The translations under genes and the position numbers were made by a program. From the NCBI GenBank assembly GCA_036873755.1, contig JAVTVY010017513.1, positions 1-64,000 of the forward strand: 64,000 nt of DNA. Reading direction: 5' to 3'. The notes beneath the pieces were generated by a model. The model was not told where the DNA came from, searched no databases, and saw only the letters and a list, made by a program, of their open reading frames with translations. Below, one piece after another: positions 44,785 through 54,611 of the stretch. Source of the stretch: Hanleya hanleyi (lineage: Eukaryota; Mollusca; Polyplacophora; Lepidopleurida; Hanleyidae). Each line of letters opens with the position of its first letter. The first letter of the stretch is position 1.

Positions 44785-44830
44785 GGGAAATTGCACTTCC
44801 TGTGGTTGAATTACTAGAGTTTTCCGTTAA
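44785..44830 (+). repeat. Solo MITE end (third copy fragment)
   Basis: TGCACTTCCTGTGGTTGAAT followed by TACTAGAG matches one terminal repeat of the 43783 family; the other end is missing or too diverged. Confidence 0.5.
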
Positions 44831-44902
44831 AAATAAACCGATAGTACAGTGAAATCTGTGAATATGAATACACCTGGGTGAACTGACCAACCTCTAATAC
44901 TG

Positions 44903-45060
44903 AGTGAGTGAGCAGGGTTTAACGTCATATCAATATCATGACGGTGCCTACATGTGCCAGAACACGGAGAGTATCCACATTTCCTATTATCCTGGACACT
45001 GATCAGCCCAGCCAGTACAGCACCCGTTCACCCATCCTTGTGACATCATCCATGGTCCAA
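44903..45060 (-). repeat. Antisense SINE fragment (GTGAGTGAGCAGGGTTTAACG)
   Basis: GAGTGAGTGAGCAGGGTTTA, then ACGTCATATCAATATCATGA and GTATCCACATTTCC, resembles the 3' half of tail-bearing invertebrate SINEs in reverse orientation. Confidence 0.45.
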
Positions 45061-45608
45061 TACTTAAATTTAAAGTATTTTGAACCTTGATCAACTAGAA
45101 CCCTGTCAAAACCAGAACCTGTGTCAGTATACACAGGTTTCACTGTACTATATATTTGATGTGAAAATATCGAATACTAGGGTCATGAGGGTTGGAATAA
45201 GAGACTTTTATTTGTTTTCTATCCATCTGTTTTCATATAATCAAAATTTTTGCCTGTTGATGTCAGCGCCTGCATCTCTGGTGCGAAATTATATCGGAAC
45301 CGTCAAATGATATTGGTGGATGATATTGTGATCAAGTCCCATTACTCCCTGGTACTGTGGTAAATTTGAAAAGATGAAACTTATGTACTAATTTATTGTG
45401 AATGCTGGTTCATTTGTTTAAAACTTCACAAACCTGTATATATACAGCAAGCTTGAAATATATATATAAATATATAACTTTGTTTTCTGAGTGTTTACAA
45501 ATATACTCTTTTTTTGTAATGTGTTTATCAGTTGCAATGTGTGACAGGATAAGGGTTATAAAAATTTGAGTGAAAAAGAATAGTATAAATATGCATATAG
45601 TCCTATAC

Positions 45609-47165
45609 TATGGAGGTGGCTCCAGTACCATGTGACATAATCAGTAGTTAGTAGAGAAAGCACAGATGCACTCGGAAATGTAATTGGGTGAGTTAAATGT
45701 ACACCCTGATTTGCTGTCCCATATGGTGGGCATGTGGAGGTGAATGAGCTCGCATTGTGTACCAGGTCCTGACCACTGTAGGTTTGGTGATACACGCATG
45801 CACACTGGGTGAGTAGTAGAGAAAGGGTCCATGTTCGGGGGCTCATACGCATGGTGTGGGTTGTAAGGCCTTGGTAAAAATAGTCAGTCCACATCAGGCA
45901 GTCCCAATGGATGCACTGATTAGTTAATTAGGGGCAAGTCAGTGATAGATGGATTGTGCATGGTGGGATTTGTGGGATACAGGTGGTCCATATATGGTCC
46001 AAATGGGCGGTGTAGGGGGTATACATTTAGACTGGGTTGGTTGGTTGATGTTTTGGGTAAAAGGTGGGACATCTGTGGTGCAAATGTGGTGTGGGTGGGG
46101 TTAATATTGAAGCACCCGCGGGGCAGATTCAAACTAATGGGGTAACATTATAACTATAGTTTGACTCTGTTATGAGTGCATTAATATGACCTCATCCACA
46201 CCTAATTACGACCATAGACGACTCGACTGAACCCCACAACATCCACCACAGGCACCCCTCTGCCAAGTGCACATGTATATAACCAAAGACTAAAGTCACT
46301 CAACAGCACTGAGACCCCACCAGTCATAATCGCATGATTCCGCTGGTCAATAAAATCTCCACACCCTATGCTTAGCTCCACAAAAACAACTGCGGAAAAC
46401 TACCCCATAAATCCATTATTCCCTCAAATTAGTTTCACATAAACTAGGATGAAAGCAAGTCATTGTCACAATTTGTGATATAGTATTCTATATTCGACTG
46501 ATTATGTCATCGTACATTCCTGACGATGGCATAATCACAGTTGAATATATAATATTTTTTCCACATAATATTTTTTCACATTGACTGGAGTCAAGTTCAT
46601 CATACCGCATAAATCACAACTCAAATGGCCTTTTTCTACTATTTCCCGACTGCGCATGTGCATTATTTCCGGTCAAAAACATCCCAGTCGGACACCATGA
46701 GAGCTTCAATAGGATCGCAAACATGGCCCATGTGGATCATGTACCCCAAAACCTATTCCCCAAACTACCACCACAGGCGTCCCTCACAAGTGTGCAAGTG
46801 CAGTCCACCAATCATTGACTCGGCTCTACTGCTCCAATCAGCATGTTCATTGGGACTGCCTGATATGGATTCTCTATGCTGTATACTGTCTGCACCAAAG
46901 CCATACAACCCACACCATGCTTTGTGTATTTCTGAACATGGCCCCTTTCTCTACTACTCCCAAGTGTGCATGCCTGTATCACCAAAGCGACGTCGATCAG
47001 GATCATGTACAGTAATGTACATATTGAGAGCTCCTTCACCTCCACATGCCCAACCCATGAGCTAACATATCTGGATGTACTATTCAACCACATAAGTGCA
47101 TATCCGAGCGACCCTGTGCTTTCTCTACTACTGATGGCATCACAGTCGCGTGTTACTTGGACCAC
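45609..47165. mobile_element. Foldback element built of about 165-bp units (cluster A)
   Basis: The left part (45609-45930) is the inverted partner of 46840-47165. Shared words include GGTGTGGGTTGTA, AGTAGTAGAGAAAGG and GGCAGTCCCAATG. Units contain a CTACTATTTCCCGACTGCGC-like block and repeat at about 160-170 bp. The same unit family forms cluster B at 54.6-57.4 kb. No gene is recognised; the frames are repeat products. Confidence 0.7.
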
Positions 47166-47574
47166 CTCCTTTGTATACGGCTGTATGTGAGTTTCAATGT
47201 CATACCTCATAAGTCTGTTTTTGCTCAATCATCCGTCCTTACACCTCCCACAAACATATACACCCTTCAGTCGAGTCGGACATGTGCATGTACCAAGTCC
47301 GAGTTGTTTTCCTACATACAGAGTGTATATATGGCAGCACTATTGATGTTGTATGGAGATTTCCCAGGCAAGAGTCACTATTTTTCATCATGAAAATCAA
47401 CCACCTCAATGGGGCATAGCAATACCCCAGCCGCCAGTGAGATTTTCAGACAGGATTCCCGCCGGAGCAGCATTCCGCCGGAAATTGGAACATATATAGT
47501 AAAGGTGATGTGTGTCGAACGTTCAGATTATTAGCATTATTTTCTTAGTTGTTATGTGCAAAGCAAGTTAGCTG

Positions 47575-47830
47575 GCTCATGTACAAAACTGAGAGAATTG
47601 TTCGGTAGGATTCAAACTGAACCACGTGTGCATAGGGTGGTACGCATGGGTTTTTCTCTATACGTCCATCTCTTCGTACGTCTCTTCGTAAAGGTCACCT
47701 CCCACTATTGAGGGCAGGGTGAAGTAGAGTCAACCTGTGAAACGGATCATGCCCTTTGGAAGGTATGAAATTGCAGAGCAACATGGATATCGCCAGACAC
47801 AAAAAGCTTGATACTGTGATTGCATTTGTA
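47575..47830 (+). repeat. Direct repeat, possible degenerate LTR of a Ty3/gypsy remnant (5')
   Basis: Shares with 51085-51335 a series of blocks: AAACTGAACC, CTATTGAGGG, AAACGGANCATG, GCAGAGCAACATGGATA and TACTGTGATTGCA. The same orientation on each side of gypsy pol fragments suggests LTRs, though clean TG...CA ends and a primer binding site were not identified. Confidence 0.45.
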
Positions 47831-47999
47831 AAGGGTGAAATCTATGTGTCGACATAGCCCCACAGTTAACCTTGTTAATATTCATTATTGTATGTGGACT
47901 GGAGCCGTATGCTTCTGTGAAAGCGGCGGGGGAGACAGCTATTAGCAAAATATCTATTATTTGCGAAATCACGTCCGGGTGGGCGACGAACGATATCGG

Positions 48000-48196
48000 C
48001 TGTGAGTGTGTTCCCTCTCGGATCTTTTTGAATGGACCCGAAATCCATCTGGGCTTTGCAATGGCCCCACGACATTCCAGTGGCTGATGGGGTGTTGCCT
48101 TGGAGACTTGAAATGGGAGACATTGCTAATATACCTGGCTGACATCTTGGTGTATAGTCCTGACTTTGAGAGTCACTTAGTGCGCTTGAACTAAAT
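48000..48196 (+). pseudogene. Ty3/gypsy reverse transcriptase fragment
   Basis: A 62-codon stretch has GLCNGPTTFQWLM and LLIYLADILVYSPDFESHLV, matching the segment of gypsy reverse transcriptase around the catalytic YxDD. Here the box reads YLAD, with Ala for the first Asp, so even the motif is dead. Flanking sequence is too decayed to extend. Confidence 0.8.
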
Positions 48197-48199
48197 GTT

Positions 48200-48965
48200 G
48201 TCTTAACTAACGAGTTGTCAGAGCATTTCCATCAAAGCTCTCTAGATTTGTATCTAATACCGCTTATGCCGGTGCTAGGGGCCGTGTGGTCATGTCATCC
48301 AAGGTGCCACATGAACAGGTACAATAAAAGCGTACCTGAGATACAACACATATCACATATGGTATGTGCTTAAGAATAGGTTAACCAAAAGACTATACTG
48401 TGAAGTCATGTGGCTCTGTCAGTATGTCGGCACCTCTTCACACTTCTCTTATATGCATGGCTGAGGTACATCATTTTTAGATGACGACTCTATAACGAAT
48501 ATTATGGATTAAGAATACTGATCAGCGATACGGATTTGATATTTTGGAACATCATGATGTCTTGCCGGCATCATTGAAAATTGTTGACCACTTCTTTCTT
48601 GCAGGAAACAAGCCTATGTTTATGTATACTTTTGTCTTTTGAATTTGGTGCTAATACTGTTATATGGAAATGGAATAGGTCTTTGGATTATGGACGCGGA
48701 TATTCTCTAATGGACGACGGCTGGATTATGAATGACGGACTAGACGCTTGTAATTGCAATTTTTATCTGTATATGGCGAGATTCTGCTGGTGGACGTTTC
48801 TTCTCCGAGGCCCGCCCCCTGTACAGACCTTTTGGTCTTTGATATATGTTGGCATTGTGGGAAGTTGATGCTGGGTCGACATCGGGCCTTACAGACTAGT
48901 CTTTTGTATTAAATGCCGTCAATTTCATCTGACGATGATACAGTCAAAACCTATACCGAGAGCCA
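48200..48965. other. Decayed interior of the gypsy remnant
   Basis: This region should hold the RNase H and linker of the pol gene if the element is one unit. I could not recognise them. Confidence 0.3.
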
Positions 48966-48974
48966 GAACTTTTA

Positions 48975-49158
48975 AAAACGTCATCGCTTGCCTCCCGTTG
49001 TTTTTGGAACGTCATGACGTTATAGTGGCCCTCGTTCATTCATCCGACGTAGCATGACGTCACATTTGAATAAAACTTGAATGAAGGGGACCACTATAAC
49101 GTCATAACGTTCTACAAACCAAGAGAGACAAGCAATGCAAGTTTTCAAGACGGATTTA
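48975..49158. mobile_element. Small palindromic MITE-like repeat
   Basis: GAACGTCATGACGTTATAGT near 49007 is mirrored by ACTATAACGTCATAACGTTC near 49092, with GTTCATTCA and TGAATGAA words inside. The outer parts pair less well (CGCTTGCCTC with GAGACAAGC). Confidence 0.65.
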
Positions 49159-49639
49159 TAACAGGATAACTTAAATATTGTTATTAGTACAATTTTGCAA
49201 ACTATATTTGCCCCAAAAATGTATAAAAGTTATATCACATAAGACAAGATGTATATAAGCAACAATTTAGATAAAATTAAAAGCTTTGCAGTTCACCTTT
49301 AAAGGTGTTTCGCGGGAATTGAAATCAATTCACTGAATCTTTTGCTCACCGTGTCCGCTGTAACCACACGAGAGCTAGTCCCTGAGCTGACAGGCAATTG
49401 AGGCCATTAGCTCAGCTGATAGCCCTCGTGCGCGCCAGGCTTTAGGCGCAATCTTCCAGGAAGGGACGAGATCACGGGATGTGGTGCAACTTTTGCGAAA
49501 GCGGCGACAAACTGAAGATGGATGTTCATCTTATACAGGATAGTCCAAGACCCGAAAGACGGTGCTGAATATTGGCAAATGGTTTTACCGAAGTCTTTAC
49601 AGATGTTGGCTTACCATCATACTCCACTAGTTCGTTGAA

Positions 49640-50470
49640 AGTTTAGTGCCCCTTTGGAAGCTGTGACTATTGACTTCACCTTTTTCGAGAAAAGCTCAGG
49701 TGGGTACGAGAATGTTCACCAGGTCCTTTGTTACAGTGGCTACCAAGGACCAAACTGGAAGAACAAAAGCAAATTCTCTGATGAAACATTGGTTCAACTC
49801 TTGGATACCCTGTCCGTATGCATGCAGATCAACTTTGGCGAAACTTTGAGTCAGCACAGATTGCTGATTTGTGTTCGTGTTGTATGGGATTGACAAGAGG
49901 CGAACTACTGCCTGATCTCTCCAAGGAAGTGGATGTTGTGAGAGTTGGAAATGTACCATGCACGAAATGCTACAAACTGCCCATTGAGAAGAAAAAGTGA
50001 TAGAAGGACTATCTCGCATAACTCACAGCCACAAGCACGCGTCCACATGATAGCCAACCTTCTACCTGCTGATGGCAGTGAAGCGAGGTTACCTATGGAT
50101 ATCAACTTACCCTCTGGGCAGGAACCCAATGTTGGCAACATGGATGAGTGGGTGTTTGATCACCATCACCGACTCCAACTGGCCTGTGAGGTAGTCAAAG
50201 GAGAGTCCCATCAAGCAGTTGCTGCTCGCAAATGAGAGGGTCTATGACCGTGTAGCACCGTGCTCTCTTTAAACCCGCTGACAGAGTGAACATTACTTCG
50301 TAAACACAAGCAAAAAGGGCGCAACAAGATACAAGATCGTTGAGAGGCTACAGCCTAATCCACTTGTTAGTTGAACAAATCAATCCTGAATTACCAGTGT
50401 ACACGTTCAGACCGGTTGGCAGAGGAGGAAAAGTTGTCCATATGTTGTCCCAATGAGAGACAAGGGTGGG
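49640..50470 (+). pseudogene. Ty3/gypsy integrase and pol C-terminus remnant
   Basis: PLEAVTIDFTFFEKSSGGYE at about 49658 is the start of a gypsy integrase core (first Asp). HADQLWRNFES near 49821 corresponds to the block around the second Asp (usually SDQG). The frame near 49945-50235 resembles the integrase C-terminal region, with MDEWVFDHHHRLQLA. Several frameshifts separate these pieces. Downstream codons near 50290-50440 look like the end of pol. Confidence 0.75.
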
Positions 50471-51084
50471 TCTAACAGAAGACAGAGACAGACTGGGACA
50501 GGCAATGTCTAAAAACTGAAGTGAATGACGTTGGCGTGTCTGCAACGAGTTGGTATATGTCCGTGTATCTGGTGGGTAGTGCTGATGCAGAATCTCCTGT
50601 GGTTGGTGACTCTCCAGCTGTAGTACCGTTGCCAAATGTGCATTCTCTTCGCAGAACAATCAATTCCTCATCTTGATGACTCATCTGTGCAACCATCTAG
50701 ACGATCCAGTTTGGGTCTGTAGTGGTAATTTGGGGTCCAATGTGGTATGTTGCGTGTCCGCGGTGGTAATTTGAAGGCCCGTTGTGGTACTTTGGGTGTC
50801 TGTTGTGTTCAATTATTGTGGTCTGTTGTGGTCTTATGGTAATTTATTTTTGGTTATTGTCAGTTGTGGTAATTAGTAGGACCCGTCGTGCCTCGCTTTG
50901 ACGGAAATACACCGAAGCCGAATGGCCATTTACCATGGTCATGATGGTAGAGATTGTGTTTTCACTCCGGTTTTCTGTTGAAATAACTTTCGGAAGTGCT
51001 TTCCAGCAAGTTTTTGTCCTACTACTCTCTCGCTCTAGTCAGCCAACACTAAATGCACAAGCCTGACCTAAGACGTCAGGACCA
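50471..51084. other. Region between gypsy pol end and the 3' repeat
   Basis: The GT-rich stretch 50695-50880 repeats GTGGTAATTTGG and GTTGTGGT words. No gene is recognised. Confidence 0.4.
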
Positions 51085-51335
51085 GTGAAAGCTCATGTGC
51101 TCATGTGCAAAACCGAGGGAGTTATTCTTAAACTGAACCGCGTAGGCGGATGGTCGTGTACGTGGGTTTCCCCATATATACGTCGTGGAAACCATCTTCC
51201 GCTATTGAGGGAATGGTTAAGTGTGAAGGCATGGTTAAGGGGAGTGAGCCTGTAAAACGGAGCATGCTCGAGGGGGAGGTTGCGGAGCATCATGGATACC
51301 ACCGGACACGAAAGCTCAATACTGTGATTGCACTG
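51085..51335 (+). repeat. Direct repeat, possible degenerate LTR of a Ty3/gypsy remnant (3')
   Basis: This is the partner of 47575-47830, as described there. The copies differ substantially, implying an old insertion. Confidence 0.45.
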
Positions 51336-51890
51336 ATCAGATACCCATACAGGTTATGTTTTTTGCGCGTTTTTCGGTGAATATTACAAGAAAACGGCTG
51401 AAGATACAGAAGTGAAATTTATATTTTCATCATTCTACACTCGAGATGAAAAATATGTACCGGGTATTTAGATTTTGATTGTATGGATACGTTTTCAAGG
51501 AAAGTGATCAAAACCTGGTGCCGGTTTATCGCCGAAAATTCCTGGCGAATTGACACCATCTTTTCCGTTGAACTTATCGCCGTGAATAGACCTAACCCCT
51601 GATGATTTCCCCTTATTACAATCACGTAATGAAGTGTGCATCCATTCATCTTCTTGGCATGTGTCAATTATCCTGAAATCTAACATCGCCTACATAACAC
51701 GGCTGCCAGTCCAGCGATCTCGCATTGGTATAATAACGTTGATGTGGTGTTACATGAGAGAGGTGGCACGGTATATTATGATCCCCATCGGCCATTTGAT
51801 GGTCATGGATGTACATCGCATCATGGGATAGAAGATGGGTGAAACGTCATCAGGTTACAGGTCTATTGCAAGCAAATGCTTATCAATCTA
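51336..51890. other. Unclassified DNA before the hairpin
   Basis: Nothing recognised; short frames on both strands lack domains. Confidence 0.4.
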
Positions 51891-51891
51891 T

Positions 51892-52057
51892 ATTGGAATT
51901 AGGAACGTAAAACTGGTCTCTGGAAATAGTATATTTAATGCTTACGTTGCGGCATTAACCTAATGCCTTCTTCCTGTAGAAGGCATTAGGTTAATGCCGC
52001 AACGTAAGCATTAAATATACTATTTCCAGAGACCAGTTTTACGTTCCTAATTCCAAT
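51892..52057. repeat. Perfect inverted repeat: two 80-bp arms, 6-base loop
   Basis: The arm from 51892 (ATTGGAATTAGGAACGTAAA...) pairs base for base with 51978-52057 without a mismatch; the loop is TCCTGT. No target duplication flanks it and no gene is inside. Confidence 0.97.
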
Positions 52058-52291
52058 TACATATCCTGGATGAATGAGTATCTACATTCTTACATGTTTA
52101 TGAAACAGGTAGCTCTTCTGGTTTAATTATAAATAATGTCTAAACAGAATCAAGATCGGATAGATCTCGACAGTTAACATCTTCCGTTTATTCAAATGGT
52201 GTTTTTTTTCACCGTGGAAAAGGCCATCCCGATAAACTTTACCTCGAAATATTTCTCTTTTGAATAGATAGTGGTTGCTCAAAAACAGTTT

Positions 52292-52350
52292 TGGTGAGTG
52301 AGTTAGGGTTTATCGTCGCGTTAAGCAGTATTTCGGCCATTTTTAGCGAT
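52292..52350 (-). repeat. Antisense SINE tail fragment
   Basis: GGTGAGTGAGTTAGGGTTTATCGTCGCG resembles, in reverse, tails ending GCGTTAAA...CACTCACTC. Confidence 0.45.
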
Positions 52351-52359
52351 GATATAAAA

Positions 52360-53100
52360 GGTCTAGGAAACAACTCCACGCACTGACCTCTGTTCCTTGT
52401 CCATTTACCTATTTCCCTTTGCTCGGGGCGAATTCCGTTGCTCGGGGCGAATTCCGTGGACATGGACCAAAAACCCTGGCTCGCCCCATCCATTCCTTGA
52501 CCTCGTGAAGTATCCACACTGGCGTACAAAGTTCCATGCGCTCGGACAAATTTTCACCAATGTACTGACTTCGGAGAAGAACTGGTGCGAGTCTACGGGA
52601 CTTTGTCCGCGGTCGTGGAATACTTCACGAGCGCAAGGAATGGATGGGGCGAGCGCGAGGATTTCTGGTTCATGTACACTGAATTGACCCCGAGCAAAGG
52701 GAGATAGATAGATGGACAAGGAACAGAGGCACAGTTGCCTGGCCTGTGAGATATTGGATGGTCGATGCCTACGTATATTTTTTTCAAAAAATTATGAAAA
52801 TGAATAAATATATATATTTTTTTTTAAATCGATTTTTTTTTTAAATATTTCTTCTGAGTGTATTTCTCTTTCATCTTTGGTTCAATTAAAGTCATTCCCT
52901 ATAATGTCAAGCCGAGTTACTACAGTTATTAATTATCTACCATACACTGCCCTCTATGACATTAATATATATATTTATTCTCTTTATTAATTTTCATAAT
53001 TTTTTGAAGAAAAAAATATACGGTACTAGGCATCGACCATCCAATATCCCACAGGCAAGGCAACTGTGAACAGAGGTGGGTGCGTGGAGTTTCCTAGGCC
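52360..53100. mobile_element. Imperfect foldback element, interrupted by a hAT-like MITE
   Basis: The left arm from GGTCTAGGAAAC (52360) through CACGCACTGACCTCTGTTCC and CTCGCCCCATCCATTCCTTG (about 52483) is mirrored by CAAGGAATGGATGGGGCGAG (about 52635), GGACAAGGAACAGAGG and, beyond the inserted MITE, TGCGTGGAGTTTCCTAGGCC ending at 53100. Within it GCTCGGGGCGAATTCCGT is tandemly duplicated at 52421-52457. Frames on both strands are products of the palindrome. Confidence 0.7.
52730..53068. mobile_element. hAT-like MITE, 339 bp, with 8-bp target duplication
   Basis: The ends CACAGTTGCCTGGCCTGTG and CACAGGCAAGGCAACTGTG pair, and the inverted similarity continues for about 85 bp. AACAGAGG is present at 52722-52729 and 53069-53076. 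An 8-bp duplication and CA...TG ends fit hAT. A relative is at 29638. Confidence 0.9.
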
Positions 53101-53306
53101 TAAACTAACTATGTTGTGATCAGCTGGACATGCGCGACTACACATGTACAACCACCATGTAGAGGAAATTATTAAAATCTTCCCCTCGTGGCAAAGAAAC
53201 ATGGTACAAAACTCATGCTGCCCATCCATTTTGAGGGCAAACAGTTTTGGTTTTGGACTGGCTTAGTCTGCAAAATCAAACCTTCGTTTTCACTCTGTCC
53301 TTTTAA

Positions 53307-53888
53307 CCCTATCTGGCCTGGGCGATTTGGGGTGTGTCGCAGCCTGGGGGGAGGAGCGGAAAGTGCCCCCCTATATATTTTCTCTACCACTAAGGCTAGA
53401 GCGCTGAAACTTACCACACAGTATCTTGGGTTCAAGCTCTACCGGAAAATGTAAAAAAATCCAAGATGGCCGCCATGATGACGTCGCAGTGAGGTCATCT
53501 TCTCGGAAGCCATTTTTCGGCCTTTTTGGGGTCGATTTTTCGAAATTTTCATTTTTCAGATTTTTCTCTCGAAAAAAATCTTATAAAATAGAGAATAATT
53601 AGTTGTACATAAATAATATACTTTCAAGGCCTTTTAGGCAAGGAAAATGTGAAGAAATGGACCGAAAAGATGAAAAACACGACTTTCGCGGATACCACAT
53701 GGTCGCCATTTTGAATTTACCCATGATCCTCTACCCGGGGGTATATGAAAATAGAATAAAATTGACCCCAATAAGATAAGCTTAAAAGTCACCAAGTTTC
53801 AGCCTCCTCGGTTTTGTCGTTTCGGAGCAGCAGAGAAAAGTTCACTAGGGGGGGCACTTTCCGCCCCCCCCCCCCAGGCCAGGTAGGG
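53307..53888. mobile_element. piggyBac-like MITE, 582 bp, TTAA target duplication
   Basis: TTAA at 53303-53306 and 53889-53892 flanks CCCTATCTGGCCTGG on the left and CCAGGCCAGGTAGGG on the right. Inside each end is AGTGCCCCCCTA- or AGTGCCCGCC-type GC-rich sequence followed by AT-rich DNA. TTAA plus CCC... ends are typical of piggyBac. There is no open frame for a transposase. Confidence 0.88.
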
Positions 53889-53892
53889 TTAA

Positions 53893-54610
53893 ACTGAGTG
53901 TAAACGAGGAAAGGTCAGAATGGTTCCCAGTCAAGGACTTGCTTCGTGTTCACAGAAATAAAAGAATGTTGTTTTCTCCTGGAAACATGATCTTGCACAA
54001 CTCAATTCACTGGTTGAAGATGCTGTTATTAAAAAACCCTTAGACCCAGAACCTGCAAAATATACGTAAGCTTACTGAAAATTTTCTTTCTCACGTGATG
54101 TTTCATACGGAAATACAAACGCACAGTGTGAGACGCAATGTTATAAGTCCTATCTACAGATAGCACCAGTCCAACATTTAACATGGCCGGTTTAGAGTTC
54201 AGCCCTCTCCCCCCCCCCCCCCTCCCCCCCACTTTCAAATGTGCTCCGCGGCTCCTGATAGAAATGTACAGAGAAGAATATATTACGTGTATAAGGCAAT
54301 AAAAATGCCTACCGGTATAGAAAATTGGAAACGTACTCCAAACGCCTGGAAACGCCTTAATTATGAAAACGGCTTTTCAGACAAGGGCATTTTCTCCAAA
54401 AGGGCCTGGAAAAGCCAGACTGAACTAGACTATTCCATAGGCCAAGTCTCGAGAATGGACCTTTCCTTGCAAATCTGTCTGGGCAACTTGTTTTTTTTTA
54501 TCCCAAAAGTCTTGTATGGGTATTTCTTCATCGAACTGACAGGATGGGTATGTTGGGGAAGTGTTAAAAGTGGTGAAAATCTCTTAATTATCGTGGAAAG
54601 TAAGATGATA
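53893..54610. other. Unclassified DNA
   Basis: A C-run lies at about 54209-54231. A 136-codon frame at 54239-54649 has no recognisable domain, and I do not call a gene. Confidence 0.4.
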
Positions 54611-54611
54611 G

